Shown: positions 7,338 through 16,074 of the stretch, piece after piece | Layout: every line of letters starts with the position of its first letter | Position numbering within the stretch: the first letter of the stretch is position 1 | Notes under the pieces: generated by a model | What the model was told of the DNA's origin: nothing | Database searches by the model: none | Seen by the model: the letters and a program-made list of their open reading frames with translations, nothing else | Program-made: the position numbers and the translations under genes | Assembly (NCBI RefSeq): GCF_014648435.1 | Contig: NZ_BMRC01000034.1 | Coordinates: 1-64,000, forward strand | Direction: 5' to 3' | Length of the DNA: 64,000 nucleotides | Source of the DNA: Nonomuraea spiralis | Lineage (GTDB): Bacteria; Actinomycetota; Actinomycetes; Streptosporangiales; Streptosporangiaceae

Positions 7338-9062
7338 CTAAGGGGCCTCCTCGGGGTGAGCTGCTGGGGCGAACGTCCAGGGGGCACGGCTGTAGACGGC
7401 GTGGGGAGTGTGGTCGAGCACGTCGGCGAAGGCGGGATCGTGGGCCATGACCGCCAGATCCGTGACGGTCACGGCATTCAGCGGGCCGGTGGCGGCCGGG
7501 GCGGCCGTCGCGCGCAGGAGGCGGGCCGCGTCGATGAGCGCCGTCTCGGCGCGTACGCCGGTGCCGGTACGGGCGCGGGCCACCAGGGCGGCGACGACGG
7601 CCTCGGCGCTGATGAGCGCGCCCAGCACATCGGTCAGCGTCATCAGCGACGGCGCCGCCACCTCGCCCGGCCCTGCCAGCAGCGCCGCCACCCCGCTGTA
7701 CGCCTGCACCAGGTAGTCGGTGCCCATCGGCTGCGGCGGGGGCAGCGCCTCCGCCCATCCCCCGGCCTGCGCGTACACCAGGGACGGCCGGACGGGCGCG
7801 AGGTCGTCGTGGTCCAGCCCGTACGCGCCGGCCCGGCCGGGCGGCCAGTTGTGCAGGAACACGTGCGCATCGGCGACCAGGCGCAGCGCGGCCCGCCGTC
7901 CCGCCCCGGACTTGAGGTCCGCTTCGAGGGCGCGTTTGCCCCGGTTGAGCGCGAGGAAGCGGGCCGAGGTCGGCCCCGCCATGGGCGGCACCCCGCGCAG
8001 CGGATCCCCGCCGGGCGGCTCCAGCCGTACGACGTCGGCGCCGAGCAGCCCGAGTACGTGCCCGGCGAGCGGCCCCTGAACCCGGTTGGTGGACTCCACG
8101 ACGAGCAGCCCGGCCAGCGGGCGGCGGACGTCCCGGGCGAGCGGCGGCAGGGCCGGCCCGGCGACGCCGCTCAGCCCGCGCAACCGCCACGGGGAGGCGG
8201 GAGCGGGCACGAGCGGCGCGTCGGCGGCCCGTACGGGAAGAACGCTCACCCCGCACTCCGCACCGGCGGCCACCACGTCCGGGAACCGCACGGCGGCGGC
8301 CACGTCCACCAGCTCGGACGGCAACACGCAGGTCGCGGTCGCGAACCGCTGCTGGAACGCCGGCCAGCCGACCGCCACGGCCCTCGGCCCGGCCCCCAGA
8401 ACGGCCCAGAACCTCAGCCAGCGTTCCGCCTCGAACGTCTCGACCTCGAACCACACCCCGTCCGCGGACCGGAACGGCGGCCTCCCGTGCCCCTCGCGCG
8501 CGGCGCGGGGGAAGGGCGGGTCGGAGCGTTCGCCGGTGGCGACGGCGAGGTACTGGGTGAGCGCGAGCAGCGCCGCCTGCGCGACCGACGTACGCACGGC
8601 CAGGGCGGTCCCGCCGCGCAGCAGCGCGAGCAGCGCCGCCGTGAGCGCCTGGGCGGTGAGCACCCCCGCGCACACCGACGCGTAGTCCAGCCGCAGCGCG
8701 CGCGGCCCGCCGGACGCCCGCCCGTGCACGTGGGCGATCCCGCAGGCCGCCTGTACGTCACGCTCGTTCGCCATCGGCAGGCCCACCGGCCCCGACCAGG
8801 AGATCCCGCACTCCGGCAGCGCCTCCCCCGGCCCGCCGAACGGCGCCGCCACGACCCCCAGCCACCCGGCGGGCGCCCCGGCGGGCGGCGGCGTGCCGTC
8901 GGCCCCGACCTCGCACCCCAGCGCGCGCAGCCGCTCGACGGCCACCCGCAACGCGAGCGAGCCCCCGCGCGTCCGCACGACCACCCCCGCCAGCGGCCGA
9001 TCGACGATCGCACGCGCGCCCACGCTCTCGGCGGCGACCCACGACCCCGCCGTCACGTCCAT
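7338..9062 (-). CDS. Double-length CaiB/BaiF (family III) CoA-transferase
   Basis: 574 aa, against about 400 for a single CaiB-type subunit. The C-terminal part (from about residue 310, 'RRPLAGLLVVESTNRVQGPLAG') is a fairly complete family III domain, with 'LNRGKRALEADLKS', 'VFLHNWPPGRAGAYG' and an Asp in 'LTDVLGALIS' where the catalytic aspartate is expected. The N-terminal part (from 'RPLAGVVVRTRG') looks like a degenerate copy. It should move CoA between carboxylic acids. Stop TAG abuts the next ATG; the start overlaps the upstream ligase by 10 bp. Being sandwiched between two acyl ligases suggests shared thioester substrates. Confidence 0.85.
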   Translation of the reverse strand: MDVTAGSWVAAESVGARAIVDRPLAGVVVRTRGGSLALRVAVERLRALGCEVGADGTPPPAGAPAGWLGVVAAPFGGPGEALPECGISWSGPVGLPMANERDVQAACGIAHVHGRASGGPRALRLDYASVCAGVLTAQALTAALLALLRGGTALAVRTSVAQAALLALTQYLAVATGERSDPPFPRAAREGHGRPPFRSADGVWFEVETFEAERWLRFWAVLGAGPRAVAVGWPAFQQRFATATCVLPSELVDVAAAVRFPDVVAAGAECGVSVLPVRAADAPLVPAPASPWRLRGLSGVAGPALPPLARDVRRPLAGLLVVESTNRVQGPLAGHVLGLLGADVVRLEPPGGDPLRGVPPMAGPTSARFLALNRGKRALEADLKSGAGRRAALRLVADAHVFLHNWPPGRAGAYGLDHDDLAPVRPSLVYAQAGGWAEALPPPQPMGTDYLVQAYSGVAALLAGPGEVAAPSLMTLTDVLGALISAEAVVAALVARARTGTGVRAETALIDAARLLRATAAPAATGPLNAVTVTDLAVMAHDPAFADVLDHTPHAVYSRAPWTFAPAAHPEEAP

Positions 9063-10645
9063 CGCCCGGTCCCGTACGTGTCCGGGACCTCGCCCAGGAG
9101 TTCGCGCAGCGCCGTCCTGCGGACCTTGCCCGTGCCGGTGCGGGGCACCTGCTCCCAGGTCAGCACGACGGGATCGGCCAGCTCGGGCAGGTCGGCCACG
9201 GCCCGCCGCCAGGCGTCCTGGTCCAGCCCGCCGTCCTCGGTGACCACGACCGGCACCGAGGGCCGCCCGGGCACGCCGAGGATCACGCACTCCAGCACCC
9301 CGGGCAGCCGGTCGTCGATCACGTCCTCCAGTTCGACGCAGCTCGCGCCGGGGATCGTGTCGGTCTCCCGGTCCACGAACCGCACCCGCCCGGTACGGCT
9401 CAGCGCGCCCACGTCCCCGGTGTGCCACCACTGCCCGAGCCGCTTGCCGAGCCACCGTTCCTGCTCCCCGACGTACCCCAGGCACAACGCCTTGGTACGG
9501 CACACCACCAGCCCGCTCGCCCCCCGGCGCACCGGACGCAACGTCTCGCGGTCGACCACCCGCAACCGGGTGCGCGTGGGCACCGGACGCCCGAGGTCGC
9601 GGGTCGTGGGATGCCGTTCGTCGCCGTCGGCCATGGCCTTGCGGGTGAGCAGGCGGAAGGTCAGCGGCCCGGTCTCGCTCTGCCCCCAGCCCTGCATCCA
9701 CACCGGCCGCCGATGCCGGGTGGCGCCCAGGAACGTACGAACGGTGGGCGGGTGCATGGCGTCGAACGTGCTGATGAACAGGCGTACCCGCTCGAACGGG
9801 TTGCCCTCGCCGAGCGCCCGGCGCTGCCATCGCACGTACGTGGCGGGCAGCGCTTCCAAAGTCGTGGGCCGGTGGCGGGCCAGGAACGGGCCGGCCTCGT
9901 CCCAGCCTGGGGCCGAGACCGCGAGCAGCTTGGCGGGGCCCAGCCACAACACGCTCGCGGTCCAGGCCAGGGCCCGCCCGTGCGCGAAGGAGATGGCGCT
10001 GCCCACGACGTCGTCCGGACGGCTGCCCAGCAGCGGCCACCGGTGTGCCTCGAACCCGGCCAGGCGGCGCAGCAGCGTACGGGTGGAGTGCACGACGAGC
10101 TTGGGCACGCCGGTCGTCCCCGAGGTGTGCACGACGGCCAGCGGGTCGTCCGGGGCGGGCCGGTGCACCGGCGGCGCGGCCCAGCCGCGTACGTCGTCCA
10201 GGGACAGCAGGCCGTCGGCCGTGCCGTCGATGACCAGCGTACGCGGGGCCTGCCAGGCCAGGTCGGCGACGGCGGCGAGGGCCTTGTCGGTGACGAGGAG
10301 CGCCGGCTCCAGCCGTTTGAGCAGGATCTCCAGCACGTCGGGCGCCAGGTGCGCGGACAGCGAGGCGGGCACCGCCCCGATGCGCGCGGCGGCGCAGGAC
10401 AGCAGCACGTAGTCCCAGTGGTTGCGCTTGACGATGGCGACCCGGTCGCCGCGGCGCACCCCGGCGGCGGCCAGCCAGCCGGCGGCCTCCCCGACCAGAT
10501 CCGCCAAGTCCGAAATTTCGAGATCGGTTCCAAGATGGGGGGCGATGTCCAGGGGGCGGCTCATGTGCACGCCGGTGCTGCGGTCGCGCTCGGCGAGGTC
10601 GTCGAACAGGGTGCCCAGGTCGATGGGTCGGTTGAAGAAGGCCAT
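9053..10645 (-). CDS. Second adenylate-forming acyl ligase (AMP-binding)
   Basis: 530 aa, ANL superfamily. The P-loop is 'VHTSGTTGVPKLVVHS' near residue 170, 'GWGQSETG' is the A5 region, 'WWHTGDVGAL' is A7, and the A10 Lys is in 'RTGTGKVRRTAL' near 500. It differs clearly from the ligase at 5676, so the two probably activate different acids. I chose ATG 10645 (MAFFNRP) because GGAGAGAG lies 6-8 bp upstream; a further ATG at 10660 is part of that site. It resembles short-chain acyl-CoA synthetases, but the substrate is not predictable. Confidence 0.85.
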   Translation of the reverse strand: MAFFNRPIDLGTLFDDLAERDRSTGVHMSRPLDIAPHLGTDLEISDLADLVGEAAGWLAAAGVRRGDRVAIVKRNHWDYVLLSCAAARIGAVPASLSAHLAPDVLEILLKRLEPALLVTDKALAAVADLAWQAPRTLVIDGTADGLLSLDDVRGWAAPPVHRPAPDDPLAVVHTSGTTGVPKLVVHSTRTLLRRLAGFEAHRWPLLGSRPDDVVGSAISFAHGRALAWTASVLWLGPAKLLAVSAPGWDEAGPFLARHRPTTLEALPATYVRWQRRALGEGNPFERVRLFISTFDAMHPPTVRTFLGATRHRRPVWMQGWGQSETGPLTFRLLTRKAMADGDERHPTTRDLGRPVPTRTRLRVVDRETLRPVRRGASGLVVCRTKALCLGYVGEQERWLGKRLGQWWHTGDVGALSRTGRVRFVDRETDTIPGASCVELEDVIDDRLPGVLECVILGVPGRPSVPVVVTEDGGLDQDAWRRAVADLPELADPVVLTWEQVPRTGTGKVRRTALRELLGEVPDTYGTGRWT

Positions 10646-10670
10646 CAGCTCTCTCTCCATGCGGGTGGGT

Positions 10671-11948
10671 CTAGGTGAGGCGGGCGAGCACCCGTGCCGC
10701 CGTCCGCTCCGCGGCGGCGACCGCGCCTTCGCTGCACGGCCGCAGCGCGACCCAGTCGCCGGCGTACTCGACCGCCGAGCCCGGCCGGCCCTCGAACGCG
10801 GCCCGCAACGCCAGGGCGCGCGGCGTCGCCTCCGGCAGCCCGTACGGGAACCGGTGCACGTGGAAGCGGGCGACCCGGGAGGCCAGCCCGGGGACGAACC
10901 GCTCGGCCCGTCCGACGAGCTGGTCGGCCACCTTCTCGTCGCGCTCGCCCATGAGCGTGGCGGTGCCGTACGGCGAGGTGACGAGCGAGATCAGCCCGCG
11001 TCCGGCGGGAGCGCGGCCGGGATGCTTACGGTGGTCGGCGGTGATCACGTTGAGCACGGGATCCTCGGTCGCCGGGACGAGCGTGGCGAAACCGCGCCAA
11101 CCTGCCGCCGCCGGCCGGTTGAGCACCAGGCTGAGCCGCAACATGGGCGCGTACGTGCACGCCTCCAGGTACGCGCGCTCGTCCGGCGGGGCGCCGGGGT
11201 GCAGCCGGGCCGCCACGGGCGCGGGAACGGCCAGGACCGCCGCCCGCGCGGTCACGCTCCCCCGTGGCGACTCCAGCCGCACCCCTCCCGGGCACGTGAC
11301 CACCCCGGTCACCTCGTGCCCGGTGACCACGTCGAGCCCGACGGCGAGGGCACGGGCCAGGGAGTCCATGCCGTCGCGGTAGGTGTGCCAGGTGTTCGTG
11401 CTCCCGGCGGTCGTCAGGTGCTCGGCGAACACGGCCGCGGCCGAGCGGCGCGGGTCCCAGCCGAAGAACCCGGCGACCAGCGGCTCGACGAGAAACTCGC
11501 GCAGGTCGGGATGGTACTTGCCGACCAGGTCGGCGACGGTGGTGGCGGGGCCGGGGCGGCGGCGGGCCAGGCGGAGCCGCAGGCGTACCAGGTCGAGCCG
11601 GGCGCGCGGCGGCAGGCCCGCGCCGGTGAGCAGCCCGAGCGGGCGGCCGACATGCGGGTGGACCCGTCCGTCGCGCCAGACGCCGAGGGCGTCACGCACT
11701 CTCGGGACGGCGTCGGCGTCCAGGCCGAGCGCCCTGATGAGCCGCCAGGTGGCCGGGTAGCCGGCCGCGGACGGCAACATCTCGGCGCCGGTGTCGATCA
11801 GGCAGCCCCGCGCCCGCAGGGTGCGCATGCGCCCGCCCACGGCCTCGTCCGACTCCAGGACGCGCACCGTGAGCCCGGCCCGGTCCAGCGCGTACGCGGT
11901 CGCGAGGCCCGCCGGTCCGGCCCCCACCACCGCGACGTCCACGTTCAT
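10671..11948 (-). CDS. FAD-dependent amine-oxidase-type oxidoreductase
   Basis: 425 aa. It carries an N-terminal FAD dinucleotide motif 'VAVVGAGPAGLATAYAL...VRVLESDEAVGGRMRT', a 'GCLIDTGAEML' segment and the C-terminal 'VEYAGDWVALRPCSEGAVAAAERTAARVL' flavin-closing motif. The arrangement matches protoporphyrinogen oxidase, phytoene desaturase and monoamine oxidase relatives. In this cluster it could desaturate or oxidise a prenylated ring or an amine (inference). The start overlaps the UbiA stop (ATGA), so the two are translationally coupled. Confidence 0.87.
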   Translation of the reverse strand: MNVDVAVVGAGPAGLATAYALDRAGLTVRVLESDEAVGGRMRTLRARGCLIDTGAEMLPSAAGYPATWRLIRALGLDADAVPRVRDALGVWRDGRVHPHVGRPLGLLTGAGLPPRARLDLVRLRLRLARRRPGPATTVADLVGKYHPDLREFLVEPLVAGFFGWDPRRSAAAVFAEHLTTAGSTNTWHTYRDGMDSLARALAVGLDVVTGHEVTGVVTCPGGVRLESPRGSVTARAAVLAVPAPVAARLHPGAPPDERAYLEACTYAPMLRLSLVLNRPAAAGWRGFATLVPATEDPVLNVITADHRKHPGRAPAGRGLISLVTSPYGTATLMGERDEKVADQLVGRAERFVPGLASRVARFHVHRFPYGLPEATPRALALRAAFEGRPGSAVEYAGDWVALRPCSEGAVAAAERTAARVLARLT

Positions 11949-12871
11949 GCGAGGACCAGGTTCGACAGGATCAGCACGGTGACGGTGACACGATGGGTGC
12001 GGATCGCCACGCGCCGGGCCCTCAGGACGTCACCGCGTACGAAACCGATCACGAGCTGGGCCACGCGCAGCGCGACGAGCGGCACGAGCACGCCGAGGAA
12101 CCACCAGGGCGCGACCCCGGCGGCCACGGCCCCCAGGACGAGCAGGCTCTCAGCCGCGCTCACCGCGGTGACGAAGGCGGCGTTGACCCGCGGGGACGTC
12201 CGCGCCGCCACGGTGAACCGCCCGGCCTTCCGGTCCCCCAGGGCGTCGTTGGTGTTGGAGTAGAGCCCGAAGATCATCGGCCCGAGCCCGAACAACACCG
12301 CCTGCACCGCCACGAACCCGCTCGCCTGCCCCGTCAGCAGCCCGTACGGCACCAGCACCCACCCCACGCCGAGCCCGACGAGGAACAGCTCCTGAAACCC
12401 CCGATAGCTGAGCTTGAGCCCCCACGAGTACTGCACGGCCGCGACCACGCACGCCGCCGCCGACACGACCACCCACACGGGCGTGTACGGCGCGGCGGCC
12501 ACGACCGCGGCCCAGAGAACCACGCTGGCCACGGTCGCCGCCCAGGCGAAACGCAGCGCCTGCGGCTCGGTGAGCGTGCCGGCGACCAGCGGTTTACGGG
12601 CGAGTCTGCGCCGGGCGGCGTCGGAGGAGTAGTTGGCCGCGTCGCTGCCGTCGCGGTGACCGGTGATGTCGTCGAACCCGACCATCGCCGCCACCACGGC
12701 CGCCTCGGCGATGAGCACCGCGAGGAGCATCCCGACCGGGTACGGCTGCCACCGCGCGGCCGGCGTCAGCAGCGACCACACCAGCGGCAGGCCCAGGTAG
12801 TAGTCGTAGATGTCGAGCTTGGCGAGCCGTGCGTAGGGCCCGAGGCCGCGGCTGACCACCTGGTCGGTCAT
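11945..12871 (-). CDS. UbiA-family prenyltransferase (membrane)
   Basis: 308 aa with about eight hydrophobic helices. The two Asp-rich motifs expected of UbiA enzymes are present: 'GFDDITGHRDG' near residue 66 and 'NTNDALGDRKAGR' near residue 205. These bind Mg-diphosphate of a prenyl donor. Family members prenylate aromatic acids, quinone precursors or other polar heads at the membrane. No prenyl-diphosphate synthase is present in the window, so the donor must come from elsewhere. It is coupled to the aminotransferase upstream (ATGA) and the FAD enzyme downstream. Confidence 0.88.
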   Translation of the reverse strand: MTDQVVSRGLGPYARLAKLDIYDYYLGLPLVWSLLTPAARWQPYPVGMLLAVLIAEAAVVAAMVGFDDITGHRDGSDAANYSSDAARRRLARKPLVAGTLTEPQALRFAWAATVASVVLWAAVVAAAPYTPVWVVVSAAACVVAAVQYSWGLKLSYRGFQELFLVGLGVGWVLVPYGLLTGQASGFVAVQAVLFGLGPMIFGLYSNTNDALGDRKAGRFTVAARTSPRVNAAFVTAVSAAESLLVLGAVAAGVAPWWFLGVLVPLVALRVAQLVIGFVRGDVLRARRVAIRTHRVTVTVLILSNLVLA

Positions 12872-14007
12872 GGGTCCTCCTGCGGGGAGCTGTGGGCGAA
12901 CGCGCAGACCGTGTCGGCGATCCGTTCGACCTCGACGTCGGCGAGCTGCGGGTAGAGCGGCAGCGACAGGGTGCGCCGGGCGGCCGACTCGGCCACCGGC
13001 CAGGTCGCGCCGGGGGGTGCGTACCGGGCGAAGGCGGGCTGGGCGGGCAGCGGGCGCGGGTAGTAGACGTGGGTGGCGATGTCGTGGGCGGCCAGGTGTG
13101 CCGCCAGCGCGTCACGCTGCTCGGTGAGCACGGTGTAGACGTAGTGGAACCGCCCGTCCCCCCCTACGGGCGGTGCCACGATCCCGCGTTCTGTCAGGGG
13201 CGCGAAACGGCGGGAGAAGTAGGAGGCGATCTCGGCCCGGCGCGACAGGCGGTCGTCCAGCCCGGCGAGCCGGTGGAGCTGGAAGGCCGCCATCACCTCG
13301 TCGAAGCGGCTGTTGTAGCCGACGCGGTGGTGGTGGAAGCGCTGTGTGCCGTCCTGGCCGTGGTTGCGCAGCATGCGTACGTGCGCCGCGAGCGCCGGGT
13401 CGTCGGTGATCACCACCCCGCCCTCCCCCGGCATCCCGAACGTCTTGACCTGCACGAACGAGTAGACGCCCGCGTCCCCCCAGCGCCCGGCGGGCCGCCC
13501 ACCGAGAGTGCCGCCCTGGGCGAGCGCGGAGTCCTCGACCAGCCACAGCCCTAACCGGTCGGCCAGCTCGCGAAAGCGCGGCATGTCGGCCATCAGGGAG
13601 AACATGTGAGCCGGCATCACCGCCTTGGTACGCACGGTGACCAGCGACTCGGCGGCGGCCGGATCGGCGGTCATCGTGACCGGGTCGATGTCGGCGAAGA
13701 CCGGCCGCGCCCCGGCGCCGACGACGGTGGCGGCCAGCGGGGCGCAGCCGAAGGCGGGCACGACGACCTCGTCGCCGGGGCCCACGCCCATGGCGGCGAG
13801 CACGAGGGTGAGCGCCGACGTGCCGCTGGAACAGGCCACGACGTCGGCCGCGCCGAGCCGCCGCCGCAGCTCGTGCTCGAAGCGCGCGGTGTGCTCGCCG
13901 AGGATGAACTTCTGGTCGTCGCAGGTGCCGACGGCGTAGACGGTCTTCAGCAGCGCCGCCCGGTCGTGCCCAAACAGGTCGGCGGCGAAGAAGGGCACGC
14001 GGGTCAT
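12868..14007 (-). CDS. DegT/DnrJ/EryC1-type PLP aminotransferase (1)
   Basis: 379 aa, type I fold sugar or cyclitol aminotransferase. Seen are the phosphate-binding 'ACSSGTSALTLVLAAMGVGPGDEVVVPAF', 'VFADIDP', the Asp of 'LVEDSAL' and the PLP lysine in 'FVQVKTFGMPGEGG' near residue 187. Substrates of the family are keto-sugars, usually nucleotide-linked, or keto-cyclitols. It starts at ATG 14007, overlapping the stop of the second DegT gene (ATGA), so the two are made together. They share a layout but are clearly different in sequence, which suggests two distinct aminations. Confidence 0.88.
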   Translation of the reverse strand: MTRVPFFAADLFGHDRAALLKTVYAVGTCDDQKFILGEHTARFEHELRRRLGAADVVACSSGTSALTLVLAAMGVGPGDEVVVPAFGCAPLAATVVGAGARPVFADIDPVTMTADPAAAESLVTVRTKAVMPAHMFSLMADMPRFRELADRLGLWLVEDSALAQGGTLGGRPAGRWGDAGVYSFVQVKTFGMPGEGGVVITDDPALAAHVRMLRNHGQDGTQRFHHHRVGYNSRFDEVMAAFQLHRLAGLDDRLSRRAEIASYFSRRFAPLTERGIVAPPVGGDGRFHYVYTVLTEQRDALAAHLAAHDIATHVYYPRPLPAQPAFARYAPPGATWPVAESAARRTLSLPLYPQLADVEVERIADTVCAFAHSSPQEDP

Positions 14008-15206
14008 CCCGGCCGCCCCCGGTAGAAGCCGGCGACCTCGTCGCACACCCGGTCGGCGTCGGCGTCGGACAGGTCGGGGTAGAGCGGCAGGGCCAGCGCC
14101 CGCGCGCAGGCCGCCTCGGCCCTCGGGAAGTCGCCCCGCGCGTGGCCCAGATGGGAGAAGCACGGCTGCAGGTGCAGCGGGACGGGGTAGTAGATCTCGG
14201 TGCCGATGCCCCTCGCGGCCAGGTGGGCCGCCAGGGCGTCGCGGGACTCGACCTCGACGAGGTAGACGTAGCAGACCCGGTTGCCGCCCGGGTGCGGCGG
14301 CACCGCGCCCGGCACGGCCAGCACGCCGGGCACCTCGCGCAGCCGCGCGTCGTAGCGGGTGGCCAGCTCGGAGCGGCGGGCGATGCCGGCGTCGAGCCCG
14401 GCCAGCTTGGCCAGCAGGACGGCGGCCTGGAGGTCGTCCATCTTGCTGTTGCAGCCGGACAGGACCGTGGGGTTGGCGATGCCGGGGAAGTGGTCGAGGG
14501 TGCGCCCGGCGCGACCGTGGTGGCGCAGCGCCCGCGCGGTCTCGGCGATGTCGTCGTCGTCGGTGAGCAGCGCCCCGGCGTCGCCGATCGCGCCGAGGGT
14601 CTTGGAGGGGAAGAACGACAACACGCCGCCCGCGCCGACGAGCCCGGCGTGTGTGCCGTCCAGGCGCATGCCGATGGCCTCGGCGCTGTCCTCCAGCACG
14701 GTCAGGCCACGCCGCCGGGCGACCTCGCACACGCCCCGCAGGTCGGCCAGCCGGTCGAACAGGTGGGCCGGCATGACCATCCTCGTACGCTCCCCCGCCA
14801 CGGAGTCGACGGAGGCCGGGTCGATGCCGTGACCGCGTTCCTCGATGTCGGCGAAGACCGGCACGCCGCCGGCCAGCACGACGGAGCTGGCGGTGGCGAT
14901 GAAGCTGTAGGCGGGCACCACGACCTCGTCGCCGGGACGCAGACCGGCCGCGCGCAGCAGCAGCACCAGCGCGTCGGTCCCGGAGTTGACGCCGACGACG
15001 TGCGTCGCGCCGGTCCACAGGGCTAGCCGGCGTTCCAGCTCGGCGACCTTCGCGCCGTGGGAGAACTTGCCGCGGTCGAGCACGTCCACGCAGCCCGCGC
15101 GGATCTCCTTCCACAGCTCGTCGAACGTCGCGGCCTGGGAGAAGAAGGGGATGGGAGCGGCGGCGCCGGCTGGCGATCCCCCGGGAGGAAAGAGGGTTTT
15201 CTCCAA
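14004..15206 (-). CDS. DegT/DnrJ/EryC1-type PLP aminotransferase (2)
   Basis: About 400 aa. Motifs are 'GVNSGTDALVLLLRAAGLRPGDEVVVPAYSFIATASSV', 'VFADIEE', 'LEDSAEAIG' and the PLP lysine in 'SFFPSKTLGAIGDAGALLTD' near residue 200. This is the WecE/FdtB/QdtB-like flavour of keto-sugar aminotransferases. The reading frame upstream is open but repeat-derived; TTG 15206 (LEKTLFPPGG) is the best start I see, since no ATG or GTG fits before the conserved 'IPFFSQAATFDELW'. It follows the tandem repeat block and the EF-hand gene. Confidence 0.83.
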   Translation of the reverse strand: MEKTLFPPGGSPAGAAAPIPFFSQAATFDELWKEIRAGCVDVLDRGKFSHGAKVAELERRLALWTGATHVVGVNSGTDALVLLLRAAGLRPGDEVVVPAYSFIATASSVVLAGGVPVFADIEERGHGIDPASVDSVAGERTRMVMPAHLFDRLADLRGVCEVARRRGLTVLEDSAEAIGMRLDGTHAGLVGAGGVLSFFPSKTLGAIGDAGALLTDDDDIAETARALRHHGRAGRTLDHFPGIANPTVLSGCNSKMDDLQAAVLLAKLAGLDAGIARRSELATRYDARLREVPGVLAVPGAVPPHPGGNRVCYVYLVEVESRDALAAHLAARGIGTEIYYPVPLHLQPCFSHLGHARGDFPRAEAACARALALPLYPDLSDADADRVCDEVAGFYRGRPG

Positions 15207-15235
15207 GGTTCCCGTCCTGGTGCGGTGGTGGGGGC

Positions 15236-15357
15236 GGGGCCGCCCGGGGATGCGGCCCCGGACGGCCCCTTTCGGGCGGAGCCGCCCGGGGAACATGCCC
15301 CGGACGGCCCTCTCGGCAGAGCCGCCCCGGAGATCGCGGCTCTGGGCGGCCCTTCGG
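15236..15357. repeat. Three imperfect ~41-bp tandem repeats with stem-loops
   Basis: Three units (about 15236-15274, 15275-15316 and 15317-15357) share GCCGCCC(G)GGG..., CCCCGGACGGCCC and TTTCGG/TCTCGG/CTTCGG. Each can fold on itself; the third contains the perfect pair AGAGCCGC / GCGGCTCT. The block fills the space between the EF-hand stop and the aminotransferase start on the same strand. It may attenuate or end transcription from the EF-hand gene, or be expanding satellite DNA. Confidence 0.6.
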
Positions 15358-15372
15358 CCTGCTCTGCCTAGA

Positions 15373-15900
15373 TCACCGGCCGAGCAGTGGAATGTCGTTC
15401 TTGCCGAGGTGGTAGTCGCGGACCGCGTCGACCAGCTCGGAGACGGATAGTCTGCCGGTGCCGTCGGTGTCCATCTGGCGGAACGCCTCGTCGGCGACGC
15501 CGCTGTCGAGCCCGATGGCGGCGAACCACTTCGCCATCTCGGAGGCGTCGACCTCACCGTCGCCGTCGCGGTCGAGTACGTTGACGATTGCCTGGATGGT
15601 CGGCCGTACGACCTGGCCGAACCCGGCGTCGCCCCTGCTGATGATCTCCCGCTCGGCGGCGCGGACGAACTGCTCCTGGTTCAGTCTCGACGCGCCCGCG
15701 GCCCCCGCCAGGTGGTCGAACATGGCCAGGTACGCCTGCTTGAGATCCTGCGCCTTGGGTGTGCCCTGCACGCCCAGGCCCTCGATGATGCCGTCGGCCT
15801 CGTGCTCGAAGTCGGAGCGCTCGATCGCCCCGGAGCCGTCGTTGTCCCAGAGCCGGAAGCGCTCTTCCAGCCGGCTGGTCGTCTTGGTGCCCGCAGCCAT
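15373..15900 (-). CDS. EF-hand calcium-binding protein (calerythrin-like)
   Basis: 175 aa, soluble and acidic. Three good EF-hand loops are visible: residues 19-30 (DNDGSGAIERSD), 110-121 (DRDGDGEVDASE) and 144-155 (DTDGTGRLSVSE). A fourth, degenerate site probably sits around residues 65-77. Size and spacing match actinomycete calerythrin/sarcoplasmic-type calcium buffers. Start ATG 15900 has AAAGGAACGACA upstream. It interrupts the run of tightly coupled biosynthetic genes and has its own AT-richer leader (15960-16070). It may not belong functionally to the cluster. Confidence 0.88.
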   Translation of the reverse strand: MAAGTKTTSRLEERFRLWDNDGSGAIERSDFEHEADGIIEGLGVQGTPKAQDLKQAYLAMFDHLAGAAGASRLNQEQFVRAAEREIISRGDAGFGQVVRPTIQAIVNVLDRDGDGEVDASEMAKWFAAIGLDSGVADEAFRQMDTDGTGRLSVSELVDAVRDYHLGKNDIPLLGR

Positions 15901-16074
15901 TGTCGTTCCTTTCATGACACGCGCCCGCCCACCGTCATCGGGATCACCGGGGGGATGGACGCGACCTCTCAAGCGGGGCTCGAAGGCAAGAGCTCCCACT
16001 ACTGTGCGCAATCAACAGGTTACCCTGTGTGACTATTGGTAAACCAGAGGTCACGGTAGGTAATCGAAACTCCT

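Noticed and set aside
7338..10040. A 900-codon minus-strand frame including the CoA-transferase
   Set aside because: The first 325 codons overlap the ligase gene in another frame and are low-complexity Arg/Gly/Ala; the real start is at 9062.
5433..10412. A 1659-codon open frame on the plus strand
   Set aside because: It lies antisense to several coupled minus-strand genes with strong motifs; long stop-free antisense frames are expected at this GC content.
15236..15357. CRISPR array
   Set aside because: The 41-bp units are adjacent, diverge from each other and lack unique spacers; no cas gene occurs in the window.
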